NCBI RefSeq assembly: GCF_001039355.2
Contig: NW_019775558.1
Coordinates: forward strand, 361,076 to 425,075
Direction: 5' to 3'
Source: Lingula anatina
Taxonomy: Eukaryota; Brachiopoda; Lingulata; Lingulida; Lingulidae
Length of the DNA: 64,000 nucleotides
A model generated the notes under the pieces. That model did no database searches, was not told the origin of the DNA, and saw only the letters and a program-made list of their open reading frames with translations. Numbering within the stretch: position 1 is the stretch's first letter; each line of letters starts with the position of its first letter. The position numbers were made by a program, and so were the translations under genes. Positions 1 through 12,470 of this stretch are shown here, in pieces.

Positions 1-944
1 TTTTTTTTCGGCAAAAATTTTGTTTTTTTGAAAATTTTGGCCCGTTTGACCTTGAAATAAAGGTCAAAGGTCAAATCCAAGGGCATATTTGAAATCTACA
101 CATATGACTTTTGGAAAGCTGTCTGTAGAAATTTTTCCCATAATTCCTTCCGTAGGGGAGATAATTAGCATTTAATTTTGCCATTTTTGGACAAGGGTGC
201 ATTGCAATGAGTGCCACACCTAGACCCCAATACCGACAAAGCCCAAATTTTACGTGGAACGAGTTGAGATTATAGGTGACCTAAATCCAAGAGATGGGTA
301 TGGAGGCCATTACCGTCTAGGAGGAGAAGCGGTAATGGTGACTTGGCGGCGGAGCCGGCGGAACATACGGGTCGGGACTAAAACCATGTGTACCGCCAGC
401 GCCTACGCTGGTGGTACAAATATAAAATAAGAAATAAATAAAATATGTTTCAAGCTGAAAGGATACAACTGGTTCCATCTTTCATACCAGTAAGTTGAAG
501 TCTTTGTCAAAGATGAATATGCTTGTTCAGATGAAAAACAGGCAAGATGTAAAGAACCTTCAGGAATTACTGAATGTTATTCACAGTATTGTTCTCAGAT
601 TGCATCTTATTATACTTACTTTACCAAAAGCTGTGGCTCCAGCTAAAATATGTGTGAAGTTAAACTGCTGTTGTGTAGACAAGAGTAGGGGAGTAAGAGC
701 CTCTGAAATTCAATATACAAGCTCTGAGTAACATAATCAAGTATTTGAGCTATTGTTGTTGCATTAGTTACTTGTCTTTATTGATCTCATAAAAAATATT
801 AGCTTTGTTTCAAAATCAAAAATAAATGACTTCAGAAAAATGTTTTTATCTTAAAAGAGACCAAGGTATTAAATTTAAATTAATTAATGTTTCAATGTAA
901 TAATGAAGAACGTTGATCTACATCACATTTAGAATGTCACTTAC
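1..944. other. Noncoding sequence, presumed ETFA intron 3
   Basis: No convincing exon is visible here. It lies downstream of ETFA coding exon 3, which ends with a GT donor at 944-943, so on the minus strand it should be intron 3, with the rest of ETFA beyond the window. The first 200 bases are T-rich and A-rich. A block at about 300-420 is markedly more GC-rich and folds into hairpins (listed separately). The short plus-strand reading frame at 495-731 has no recognisable protein features. Confidence 0.5.
305..418. repeat. Hairpin-rich GC block, probable dispersed repeat
   Basis: Two strong inverted repeats lie close together. Positions 307-315 and 330-338 form a perfect 9-bp stem around a 14-nt loop. 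Positions 389-401 and 406-418 pair at 12 of 13 bases around a 4-nt loop. The block is GC-rich against AT-rich surroundings, as expected of an inserted element, but no terminal repeats or target-site duplication could be defined. Assignment to a repeat family is inference. Confidence 0.35.
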
Positions 945-1898
945 CTGGCATATATCCTTTGAATGCATCATGGTCTGCCACTAATACCTTTTTCACACCT
1001 GCTATCTTGCTCACTTCTTCTGCCACCTAAAAAATAAACACAAATATCTTTTTCTGTAAAAGGTTAAAGTGGCAAATCATCTTGTGAAAAGTTGGATGCT
1101 ATTCACAAGTTTCTGAGGTCCTTACATAAGTTATAAACCTACGTCTCTTTTTTTGGGGGGAAGATTATCCTTTTGTAGTTCCTAAGAAAGCTGCCCATGC
1201 TAAGTATTTAAGTTACTGACTTAAAAACCAATTAGCAATATGCTTCTGAACTGCCAATGTAGTCATCTCATGATCTCCTAATCTGGATGCAAGTGATGCA
1301 CACCCAAACCAGTTACACATAAGAAAACAGCTTAAAAAGACCATAGATGATTACACTACCTTGGCACACTGTGTTCCAGCAACCAGACATGATACATCTT
1401 CCCCTATCTGTTTAGCTGCACTCACAGCATTCAGTGTGATTGGGTACAGGGATTCATTGTCATGCTCAGCAACCACTAGTGTACTTTGAAAACGGCGAAG
1501 AAGCGAACCCTACAAATATAAACAATTTTAAAATCACTTATCAGTTTTTTTTAATTTTATTGACAGAGATTCTCCATTTTATACACAAAATACATAAACA
1601 ACGCTCTAATAAAATAAAACACTCCAAGACATCGGGAATTATACAACATGATGGAAAACATGGTAAGAGTATATATTATTTGTTGATACCGATTATAACA
1701 GAGCTTCCAATGGATATAATATAGGATAATATTACTTTGATGGGGAGGGGGGGTAAACCACAATCGATGATATTGAGAGTTGAAGCACAATTTACATATT
1801 ATCATCTAATTTTTGGGTCCTACGGGCTGACGTTAACTGATATCACTTACCAATTGGTGCAATTTAGAGCTCCTTGATATAACTGCAGCAGAAAACAT
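945..1898 (-). CDS. ETFA: Electron transfer flavoprotein alpha subunit, 5' part
   Basis: ETF-alpha is a mitochondrial matrix flavoprotein subunit that takes electrons from acyl-CoA and other dehydrogenases and passes them to ETF:ubiquinone oxidoreductase. Three coding exons join in frame: 1851-1898 (16 codons from ATG), 1360-1509 (50 codons) and 945-1026 (27 codons plus 1 nt), all with GT-AG borders. Exon 1 gives a short basic, hydroxylated N-terminus typical of a mitochondrial presequence. Exon 2 contains [17 protein letters not shown] and [10 protein letters not shown], and exon 3 contains [14 protein letters not shown]. These match the N-terminal domain of animal ETFA very closely. The gene continues past the left edge, so the FAD-binding C-terminal domain is not seen. 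An NRF1-like site lies about 56 bases upstream of the ATG. Confidence 0.95.
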
Positions 1899-1953
1899 CG
1901 TTTCTACAAGAACTGGATCTGGCCAGCTTGCAAACAGCTTACACAATAATCAT

Positions 1954-1963
1954 TGCGCATGCG
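1954..1963. promoter_or_regulatory. NRF1-like site upstream of ETFA
   Basis: The sequence TGCGCATGCG matches the palindromic core of the NRF1 (nuclear respiratory factor 1) site. It sits 56 bases upstream of the ETFA start codon on the minus strand, a normal distance for this promoter element. NRF1 controls many nuclear genes for mitochondrial proteins, which fits ETFA. Binding is inferred from the motif and its position only. Confidence 0.55.
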
Positions 1964-2918
1964 TAGTGTGTGATAGAGGGCGCTAAAAACCAAGTGAGAA
2001 CATTAGATGGCTGTGAAACAGAAAGTCATCATGTTTAATCGTAAGGATAGATTACGCTAACATAAAATTACATCTTAAGTCTCAAACAAATCAATTTCAT
2101 ATACAAAGCATTCTGTGAAAAAAATATATAAAAATAATATAACGTTAGGATATTTAGTGCAAGATTAGATAAACTAAAATTTACGTTAGGAGCTAGGAAG
2201 GTGGAGGAAAAGCCATAGGAACGGCATTTTTTGCCGATTTCCTAAAATAAAATGAGAAAAACGGAGTGGAGATCGCTTAATCTGTTTCATGTTAGTAATA
2301 CCTTTTATGCATACTAGGGTACACGTGGGGTTGAGCAGCTTGCTGCCACGTCTACAACGATTTTCGAGTCCCCGCAATTCCTAGCTGGTAAGATCGCAAT
2401 AATGGCCTAATTACTTTTAAATAAGAACTAGAAATGGCTATTTGTATTTCTCTTGTTGGTACATGATCATTCGGCTAAACCAGAAACGGAAATAGTCGAC
2501 TTGGCTCTCATGGGACGACAATAACTTTGCCTATAACTACCACTCAAAGGTAAAATAAACCCGGGAAAATGAAATTATTATGTCTGTGATCAGAGTGGGC
2601 ATGATATCAACTTAATGAATGTTTTGGTTCTAAGTCATTGCTCGGGTTAATAGTAAGTACATGTGTACATATCAAAATCTCAATCTTCTAACATCGTTAC
2701 CGAATCAAGAGAATAAATAAGAACATAACAATCACAACGCAATAATTGGAGGATTTCATGTTAATATTTTCTCCTAATCATGATAGATGTAAGCTACCTG
2801 AAATTTGTACAAATGATGAATTAACCCGCTGTGGTATTGGAGTAGGTACTACATTATATCTAAATAACGTAACACAAATGTAAGCCCTATCTACTGAGCC
2901 TCCTTTTTTCAAAAATGT

Positions 2919-2942
2919 TTATTATTATTATTATTATTATTT
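2919..2942. repeat. (TTA)n microsatellite
   Basis: A run of about eight ATT/TTA trinucleotides in the noncoding interval upstream of FoxB. Confidence 0.9.
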
Positions 2943-5584
2943 AAAGGAAAAAAGTGTTAGAATAGGAAAAGGTTGTGTGTGTGAGAGTGAAAAAGAGAGA
3001 GAGAATTTTCAGTGTGCTACGCTTACCAGGGGTCTGTATTTGGGAAGAAGAAAACTCGGACAGAACTTAAAACTGCTGCGCTTCAGTCAAAACACATGGC
3101 ACCCGTTTTTTAATAATTACTTATCCATAGTATCATGTCATGAATTGCAAGTCAATTTAATAAAACCTCTGATAAAGAAAATATGGTAAAACATGCTAAA
3201 AGATGTATAAAAATCTCTCAGTGACGACCCATTCAAATGGTAAAGTGCCCCACCTGCAATACCCTATATATGAAGGACATGTTATGTTGCAAATAACAGC
3301 AACAAATGGACAAATTAAGGACCAAATACCTACGTCTATACAGGTTGCTCTTTCGAGACTCATATCTTATATACGATATGTGTCACTAGGTCTGTAATCA
3401 GTTATATTGTCAGTGTTGTGTTAATTAGTGGTCTGTCTCGTCTTTGCTCTCACATTTACATTGTAACGATTTTTCTCGTGTTTGCTGATCATTTAGCAAT
3501 CGTCAAGGTTATTTTTGTATGATTTTTCCATTCTTAGAGATTGTATACTGATGTGTATTCATCTTTCATCCCGGAAATACGGTGATTATTCTTGCTGGAG
3601 GCTCCACATAACGAGGCAAATCCATCTTAGTTCCTTTAGAAAACGCGATATGCTGATGTCTATGTCAGCGGCATTTGTCTTTGCAATGATTACGATAGGT
3701 GTATGTGTGTGTGGGTGAAACAATATGTAGTGTACTTAACTCTCGTCTAATTAAGAAATATTGTTAAGTATTTGCAAATGGGTACGAGACAAACGTCAAA
3801 TAGTACCTCTTCGTATTATATCTTTGATCTTTGAATATACCCTAAAATAGAATTCCATTTTTAAAACAATTACTGCAATTAATATGCTATATTTACTCAA
3901 TTTTAAAACACCATAGATGACCTCTCAACTCTTCTAATTGATAAATATCGGCACCGTGTCTTCCCGTGCCTCTTTTTGAGATGACAGCGCATATTGAAAC
4001 ATGATCAATTGACGGCTGCTTCCTTTAATAGACGGTGCAGGTGCGAGTACTCAAAATGTCATTTCCAGCCAGAGACATTTTCTCACAAATAAAAAGGCAA
4101 ATGTTTATTGAATCCTGTACAGTTAACATTGGATTTACGGAGAAGTATTGAAAAGAATAAGTGATAAATTTGATGTGTTTGAAGAAATTACGGCCTGTGA
4201 TGAGTGATGCGCTTAGAGCTGAGATCATGTTATTTGAGCGTTTTTAATAGAGAGCTGAAGGTGCTTTGAAACTAGATCCATTTTCAACTGTGTCACATTG
4301 TATTTTTCGCTCTCACGAGCTAAAAATTTCCAGGAAAAGCACCACTTTTTTCTCTCTGATAGCTTTGGATAGTTCATTTTACTGTTTTCCCGTTTGATGA
4401 CTTACTTCGACGTTTTAGTCTTTACTTTTTCGATCGTTTCCTGAAACGATCACGAAAGCGGCCAATATTTTATCCGGGATGAAATAGCTTCGTACTAAAA
4501 TACTAAAACAAGTAGATATATTTTAATGTTCATAATGTTTGACCTCCCAATAATATATAATATCCGTTTGATTGCAAAAAAAAAGTCTGTCAACTAATTC
4601 TAAAGTAGTTTTATGTTCTAGTTATAATCTTAATTCTGGACTTGAAAACTGATTAAATAAGAAAACTTATACATATGTATGCCCATGTAGGGCGATTTGT
4701 ATATATCTACTTGATATTAACTTAACGTTTACACATACTACTCTATATAAGCACGGTGATAAAAAAATAAACGTTATTTGTCACTTTATCTCTTTCTTTA
4801 TATGAAAAAAGAATTAAAATAGTATTGAAAGAAGCATGTGCAGGACACTTCAGTGAAAGCGGAAATAAGAGAATTCATAAATCAAATAATCAAAATGAAG
4901 AAATAACTGAATAAAACCGAAAAGAAAAATTCCAGAAATGACACATATTGACAATATTCTTACCCTTATAACTATTCATTTTTGTTTATTCAAATATCTG
5001 ATAAGACAGATTAAAAATGGAGTAAAATAACATAAATAGGGTGGGGTGGGGGGGGCTTGAAGTGCATATTATTCTATTAACTAAAAGGAGGGGAAATAAA
5101 GAACAGAAATTTTCTTTTTTCTCGTGTTTTCGACCACAAGACCACCAAAGGCAATGGCACGACGATGCACTAAAGAAAAGCCAAAGTAAACTATACGAAG
5201 TAATACATAAATTTTGGTGAGTAATCCAATAAAAAGATAACTTTGTCAACAAGCTCCATTGAGATCGCACGTTCTGCTGCAATGAATTTGACAAATGTTG
5301 GCGATTTAATTACAGTAACGCGCATGTCCTGACGAGCTGGGTGATATACAGAGGGATTACAAAACTTGATGTCTACCACCGTGCGCTTCCATTAAGTGAG
5401 TTGATATCCCTGAATATATGCTCCATAGAATACAATCCTAGAATAAAAATGTTTTTTCCAAAAAATTGTCTATAAATGATCAATTACAGCCTTTGACAAA
5501 TCTTGGACGACAAACCGTTTTATTCGTCCAATGATGAATGAATGGATAAACAATATTAGTTATGTTAAAGATCACTGACAACCG

Positions 5585-5590
<6 letters not shown>

Positions 5591-5624
<34 letters not shown>
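5591..5624. repeat. (GA)17 microsatellite
   Basis: Uninterrupted GA dinucleotide run in the ETFA-FoxB interval. Confidence 0.95.
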
Positions 5625-5627
<3 letters not shown>

Positions 5628-8600
5628 CGCGCGAATATCTAAACATCTAAATGACCAGGTTATCACTAAAATACACCAAGCGATCTGTTAATTGTAAATG
5701 TCACCACTGACAAAGAAACCTATCCAGCTTTTGTGGCTTTCAGATGAATAGAAACTCTCATATGCGATAAAACTGAACGTCATTAAAAGACAGCGAATTT
5801 TTGCAACACTACGTAATTGTTGTTTCTCCTTTGGTGTGGTTAAAGTAGCGCTTCTTGTTCGTATTCTTCATTTCTGGCATCAGGGAGCGAGTTCTGTATC
5901 CGTTTTATGGTAAATATTGAACAATCTGCAACACATAGGGCTTTTCTCGACCTTCATTACATGAGACGCTCATTTGATTAATGCTCGTTAGGCGTGGAAA
6001 ATTGTTATGTGTAAGCACGAAACCCGACAACAAAAGCAAACGGATTTATTTTCAACTTAATACTTGCTCCCATTCAGTATTTCCTTCCGTCTAAGCTTAA
6101 AAATCGGTTGTACGAGGCAATTCAAAACTGGGACAGCGTTGGGGCCTAAAATTTACCATGTAAATATCAGTTCCTGAAATCGTTATTAGCAGGAAACGGA
6201 AAGGGGAAAGATTTACATATGCATTATCATGTCTATGGGAGGAAAAAAGCCATTTTGATGTAACATGATCGCGTCTGCGTTGTCTTTTCAAATATTCGAT
6301 TTGTAGCGTATTGTACTGTGTTGCCAAAGAAAAAAAGAAGTCCGCCGGCTGTGTATAAAAACATGTCTCATTTCAAAAGAAGATTAATCGAGTAAGTAGG
6401 GAATCACTATCTTCGTTGATGTACCTGACAACTAACTTGTATTATTTCCTTTGACACTAGCATTTAAAAGTTTAAATAGCAACCCAGATTGTTTTGGGCA
6501 ACAAGTCAAAGTCACGCTGTGTTCTTCATAAAGCACTTGCCTGTGGTAATGAAGTTTTTGATAAATCAAAAGATTGAAAAACATAATCACACAGTCATTT
6601 TAATGTATTTAATAATGACACCATATCGTCGCCGCTCATGACGATCTTCGAAAAAAAGGAAAAAGAGAGAGAGAGAGAGATAGACTTGGGAAGTATGCTC
6701 CATATTTTGTATTGCATATGGGACTTTCGGCTGCAGCTAATTTCATTTTATAAAAGCATACAATTTTCACCAGGTGCAAGTTTATATTGCACCTACCATA
6801 TCATGAACCTACCACGCACTTGCTGTCTATTGTAGTGACATTAATTGATCAATGAAGTGAGATGAAAAATAACTTTTTTAAGGCATGAAAGTTAATGATG
6901 TGTTGACAAGCTTAAATCTAGTCATAGCGTCTTTCGGTCTAATGAGTTAATCAAACGCAAGTCAGAAACACACTGCATTCTACCTAAAACCCACCAGACA
7001 ACAATATTATTTTATTAACTTAATTAAATTCAACAGGATAGGAAAAGCGGTATTGTTTCCGAGATTGTAGGAAAGGACAAAAGGTTAACGGCTTGTGTTT
7101 TTTGTCTTGGTCTCCCAGTTGTGGTAATGATCCTTTGTCCCGTTCTTTTTAATGTGGTAATCTGTGTTTATTTTATTCTTATTTACGGTCTTTTTAATTT
7201 CCTAATTTAGGCAATTTTGCTTTTCGGTCTTTTTGTTGCACAATATTCATCTTTTCAAAAGATTTCATTAAAATAATATGATGATTTTGTGCAGCGCTTT
7301 TTGCTATTGTTTGTAGCATTATTTAGTGTCCCCACTCGTTTCATGCTCACCTCAGTTATCAATACCACATGGTATTTGGAACTATTCTATGTCTATCACC
7401 AGATCTGCTAGGCTGTGTCACTGACAAATTTATAACTTAATGGTAGAAATTATGCATCAATTCTTTGTATGAGACTTTAAAAGTAGTTAAGGGATGTATT
7501 CCTATGCAAAAATTTATAAAAAGGAAAAAGGAAATGGACATATCGCTCAATCATAATTTCATTTTACAAAAAATGTCGTTCTTATATATTTCACTGTGAA
7601 TGTTGATAATTCTCATTAAATTACGTGCCTAGTAATAACTTTCTCCTATGAGACACAATCGGGAAATTTTTGTTATTTGATTAATCTAATGATTGATATT
7701 TACCTATTTATTTCTAAAACCATTTTGTTTACTCAAACGCTCAGGCATCTAGCCACCAATTGCCGTAGGGTTCATTTTTAGTTAAGGTTGTCATGTATTA
7801 TATATGCATTCCATCTGCCGAAAAATCTTCCTTTAACTAGAAAACTAGGATCCTGTTTGGAGTGTCCTAGCTAAAAACCTTAATTAAATTCAATATTTAC
7901 ATACCCTATATTATGCAAACGGGGTTTTATTGTTAACTTGAAGGAGTTGTGTGCATTAAAATCATGAAATAATTCTTAAGTGTAAAGCAAAGCACGTCTA
8001 AGCTTATCATATCAGAAATCATAATGACATTGATTACGAATTATGTGAATATTTGATTTTTTTCTAATTGACGCAAAATATAATTACATGACATTATCAT
8101 TATAAGTCTAAGACTGAAATTACAGGGCAACGGGTATTTATCCAGCGCTCTAGCTCGTCATTAGCGCTCCGATCGTCACACATCAAACTCATAATTATGC
8201 CTTGGAGTTAAATAAACTAGCCTTGATTGATATTGCAAACACACAGCAGGCCTTGCAATTTTTGACGCTGCAGGACTGCCGAGTGCTCATTCATGAAACT
8301 CCGTACAGCTCCAACAGAACTCTCGATTTTTTTACAACCGAGAAACTTTGAAAGGGCCGAATGAGAGAAAACGCTGCGCTAACCGTAGATGTCTTATATA
8401 CAACTATTGTTACGGCGGCTTCCGAAATTCATTGGTTTGAGATATAGGATATGTTTGATCTGGTCTTATTGTGAAGATGCTCTATTTAGTATAGTGGGGC
8501 TCTGTTTCACTTTGAAGACGTCTCTTCATTTTAACCCGAGGCTACTTACTCTGTTATAGGGATCCTTTATCCATCAGCGATGTATATTACTGAAGATAAA

Positions 8601-11194
8601 TCATCAACTCGTACACCTTTCCTCATTGATTGTTATTTACACGTGTGGACGCGTTGGAGTTCGTTTGCCTTCTTGCGCGCGTGTGTGTGTGCACATGTGT
8701 GTGTTTACTTGTCTTACTTAATTCTAATTCTTTGAAAGCCTCTTTATTAAATTTCTTACCAAAATTGGCAAAGGCATCATCCTAGCTGAAATCGCCCTAA
8801 TGTGGTCTTTTCAATATTCCTTTTTATTGTGGAGCTGAACAAGCGAACAATCCGCTTCGTCACGGTGCGTGAATCTACTATAAATCTGAACGAATCGAGA
8901 TAGTAAGATTTCATCGAATTTCTTCCCAGTCTTACTACCGATACTACGTTAGCGTAAAAGAAATTACTACGAACACACGCATAGTAAGATCCAATCTTGA
9001 CTACCAGTGAATTATAGAGGATCGTAGCTTTAATTTACTTTGAAGTTCACAGTCGGATCACTGCCGTTGTACGATTTGATTTTCTATTCGTGGGGAGATT
9101 GAAAAAGATCAACTCCGCGTGTGTTTAGTGACACGCCGTGGTCCCGTATTGATTAATGCTCAGTGGAGTAGATTCTGCTTATTTTTCCCCCGTCTTGTCT
9201 CTCTGGGAATTGGACAGATCGGTCCTTATTTTGTCCTCAGCGCTCATGATTTTCTTATTTCATGCGGTAGCTTTGACTAAGATTTATCTGGTGGCCTGCA
9301 TTTTGGAATCAGTGATGCTAATTGTGCTGTCTGGAAAAAAGGTGAATTGTGTTCATCTAAAGGAAAAATAATGAGCGATTATAACAAAGCTGCATGTGAT
9401 ACTTGCTTTTGCTGACAAATTGAGATTTGCAAAAGTCCCTTTGTAATTATAGTATTCGAGTCAAAAGAATGATGTTGATCTCCTTTTTGAAGTGCTATTA
9501 ATAAGCAGCGGCGGATATATATCTGGGACTAATTTTCGATTGTAATTTCATTTACGAAAAAAATTAAAGAATTCTTAAGAGATACTCATCGCGTATATTG
9601 AGACCCCTTCATCAAAGAGCTTCGTCTTATTTCTTTCATTCCGAGACTCACTTTACTCACATGAAACGGCGGCAACTGGCAAGTGGATCTCCGATCGATG
9701 TGTTATCGTTTTCTTACAACATCAAGTTGCTTGTGCGAATGACAAAAGAATCAGATAATTTAGTTTTTTAATATCCCGCATGCTGAAAAATCAATATTGA
9801 AATAAATTGGCCACAGGAATGATAGAGCAAATAGTGTAACGGAGAGACCAGCTTTCTATTCACTTTGTAACCTCTGTCATATTTCTGTACGATTGTCAAT
9901 CAAAACCGCGCGATAAAACTTCTTCGTGTCAAGCGCTTCACAGTCTCGGGTCATTTACGGCATTAATGTGGTAGCACGACCACTGAAACAAATCGGCTCG
10001 TCAATTTCATTTCCTTCAGTTGCGTCAGTAATTCTAAGACAACTTCAAAGTTATTCAAACTTTTTCATAAGTACCTAGATAACTGTAAATGAACTACATC
10101 ATCATCAATGCGGCTTCAAGTAGTAGTAATGTTTTCAAAGTGGGAGACATATTTAGTCAAGTTGATGTAAAGTGTTAGTCAGGCTTTGGATTTAAAAAAA
10201 AATGAAAATAAATTAACAGTAACCTGTTGCCTTGATCAAAAATTTTAGTTACTGCCATTTGGCTAAAATATTGACACTGTTCATACACACGCAAAAAAAG
10301 TTAAACGTTAATTCTACCTTAAGTACCTGATTGAACAAAATCAAACGGATGAGTATTTTCTTATTATCATTCTTAAACTCCAAGCTAATAAAAGATTTTT
10401 TTCTGTCTTTTGTCAGTGAGTGATATTTCAATGTATGTTTTATTACAAATCTAAGACTATTTGAAACACCATCCTGTTTCACAATGTTTCCCACGTGAGT
10501 CATCAACTATTTTTCTGCCGCCCTACCTCGATATGACAGAAAGAAGAGAAATTGACCGAAAAAGGACCTGCTTTAAGTCGGGAATGCAACAAGAACTTCA
10601 AGAAATCTTTAACACCTGTGAACTATCAAGTCCCCTACGATTAAAATCCCGCCATTGATTTCTTTATCAAGTCTTTGTGGAGGTAAAATGAATTTTTATG
10701 TCCGGGTGGTTTCACTGAAAGGTGTGCTCATGCCTCAACACCGCTGTTTGCCGGCCGCTGTAAAACAGTATTGTAATTCGGATGCTCCGATGCACGTGTT
10801 TCTGGAAAGAGTTGTTTGCGCTGTATCTATATCCTTTTACTTTACCCCGAAATTAAATCAAAATAGCGGGTTCGGTCGCTACATACAAACCCATGATGAA
10901 TGGGCTAACAAAGGACTTCTTCTGATCTATTTGACTTGGAAGAGATTAGGGGTTTATTGGATACAATACTCATATGAGACGCAAACCTGTATGACGGCAC
11001 GAAAACGAACTTTAAATGAATGAGCACCAGACGCGGGCACATTGTGCCTTCTGTCTATTGTGGCCCTCGGATGTGCAGCGCACCACTTGTGTCAATACAT
11101 CGCCTGCGGAACTTGTAACTTGACTAATATTGATACTGTGATCTTCTAGTAACTGGAAGGCATTGTTTCTGTGAGAATTACGCCCGGACCTACA

Positions 11195-11221
11195 CCACAC
11201 ACACACACACACACACACACA
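11195..11221. repeat. (CA)n microsatellite
   Basis: Uninterrupted CA dinucleotide run of about 13 units, about 1.25 kb upstream of the FoxB start codon. Confidence 0.95.
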
Positions 11222-12043
11222 GATACACACTCACACGACTTTCAACAACCAAGCTTTCAGTCAGCAAATTTATCTTCCTCCTAAGATTTATCACTGAGGT
11301 GTATTTGTGCGCGCAGAAAAGCCTTAATGTAAACGAGAATAAAAAATATGGCTGAGTTCTAATTAATCCGATCCAACCGTGCCGCCCCGTCCGTTTGATT
11401 GACAGCTGTTAATCAGTTTAAGTCACCGGCCCCATGGGAGCGTTACTACTCTACTCGCGATCAAATACTATAAGGAGACTGAACTAAAGAATGAGAAGAT
11501 CGTATGCTTGCTGTATTTTAAAGTAGCACTTCTCAGTGAACCGACTGTGAGCTGTTTTTATCATGCATTTGAAGATTTGCATTTGTTATTTACGTACCTG
11601 TCACGATCAAATGAAGCCGCGTGTTTGTGACGTGTGAAGGCCTCTGCCTTTTTTTCCACGCTGACTAGATACACAATTCGTGCGGCTCCGGATCGCGGCG
11701 AGATATACACAAGTATGGTGCTCTGTCAACAGCAGAAACGACACGCATTGATGACGGCCGGTAATGAAGTCTGCAGTTATGGTTGGGGATTATAGAGCGT
11801 TGACAGTTAACTCCTGTACAGATTTCTAACGGGGCTGTAACATTTCGTCTGGGGCCTGGTGCAGTCAGACCACTAACATTAGAATTGTCTCCACAGTTTC
11901 CAGGGAGAAAGAGTTGCTGCAAGGACAGTTTAATTCTTAATGGTCCCATACCAACTGACTTAATAGTGTGTTAGATTTCCTGAAGTGGAATGCTTGTTAG
12001 TGAGACCGTGCAGCTGAAAAGGAAAGAGGACCATTTACAATAG

Positions 12044-12312
12044 GTAAGGAATAATGGTAATTTCATTTCCTTTTACAAAACTTTAAAGATTACATTTTGT
12101 TTACTTTTTTCTTTTTTTAAATCTTCATTGAAAAGTATCATAAATTGCATGATTATTTATCATATTTTTTACACCGTTTTGATAATTGTACAATTCATTA
12201 CATGTATTTATTTATTATTCAGTGAACATGTCGTGTGAATGAGATAATTCAACATTTTTGTACTTTGACATATAAGACTATTTTTTATAATAAAATTTGT
12301 ACGTTTTTCAAG
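12044..12312 (+). other. Putative intron in the FoxB 5' leader
   Basis: A good donor, TAG|GTAAGG, has its GT at 12044-12045. A pyrimidine-containing acceptor, TTTTTCAAG|GTG, has its AG at 12311-12312. Both lie upstream of the FoxB ATG on the same strand. Together they suggest a noncoding first exon ending at 12043 and a second exon carrying the whole reading frame. No transcript evidence is available, so this is inference from splice-site appearance. Confidence 0.35.
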
Positions 12313-12470
12313 GTGTGCACAACCTAAGCGAAGATACGTAGAGTGAAGCAGAAAAAATACCGAAAAGGGGAAAAGGGTGAGTTGTAAATTAAGGATCATT
12401 TCTAGTTCAACCGCATTGCTGACTGCTTTTCACAATTTGAAAAAAAATTCGAACTATAAGCTAAGAAAAG

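Larger units (their letters stand above)
1964..11890. other. Large noncoding interval between ETFA and FoxB
   Basis: About 10 kb without an exon that could be supported on either strand. The longest open frames (for example 10655-11023 plus and 11665-11949 minus) lack family motifs, low-ambiguity splice partners or domain character. The interval holds several microsatellites, AT-rich tracts and moderately GC-rich unique blocks (about 8130-8420, 8850-9130, 9600-9720 and 11370-11470). Such blocks could be FoxB enhancers or conserved noncoding elements, but this cannot be shown without comparison. Confidence 0.5.

Noticed and set aside
8444-8470. Sequence resembling part of mature miR-190 (GATATGTTTGAT-like)
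   Set aside because: Only about 11 to 12 bases agree, and no complementary arm follows within hairpin distance.
10655-11023. Open frame of 122 codons upstream of FoxB
   Set aside because: No family resemblance and no evidence for expression; its length is possible by chance.
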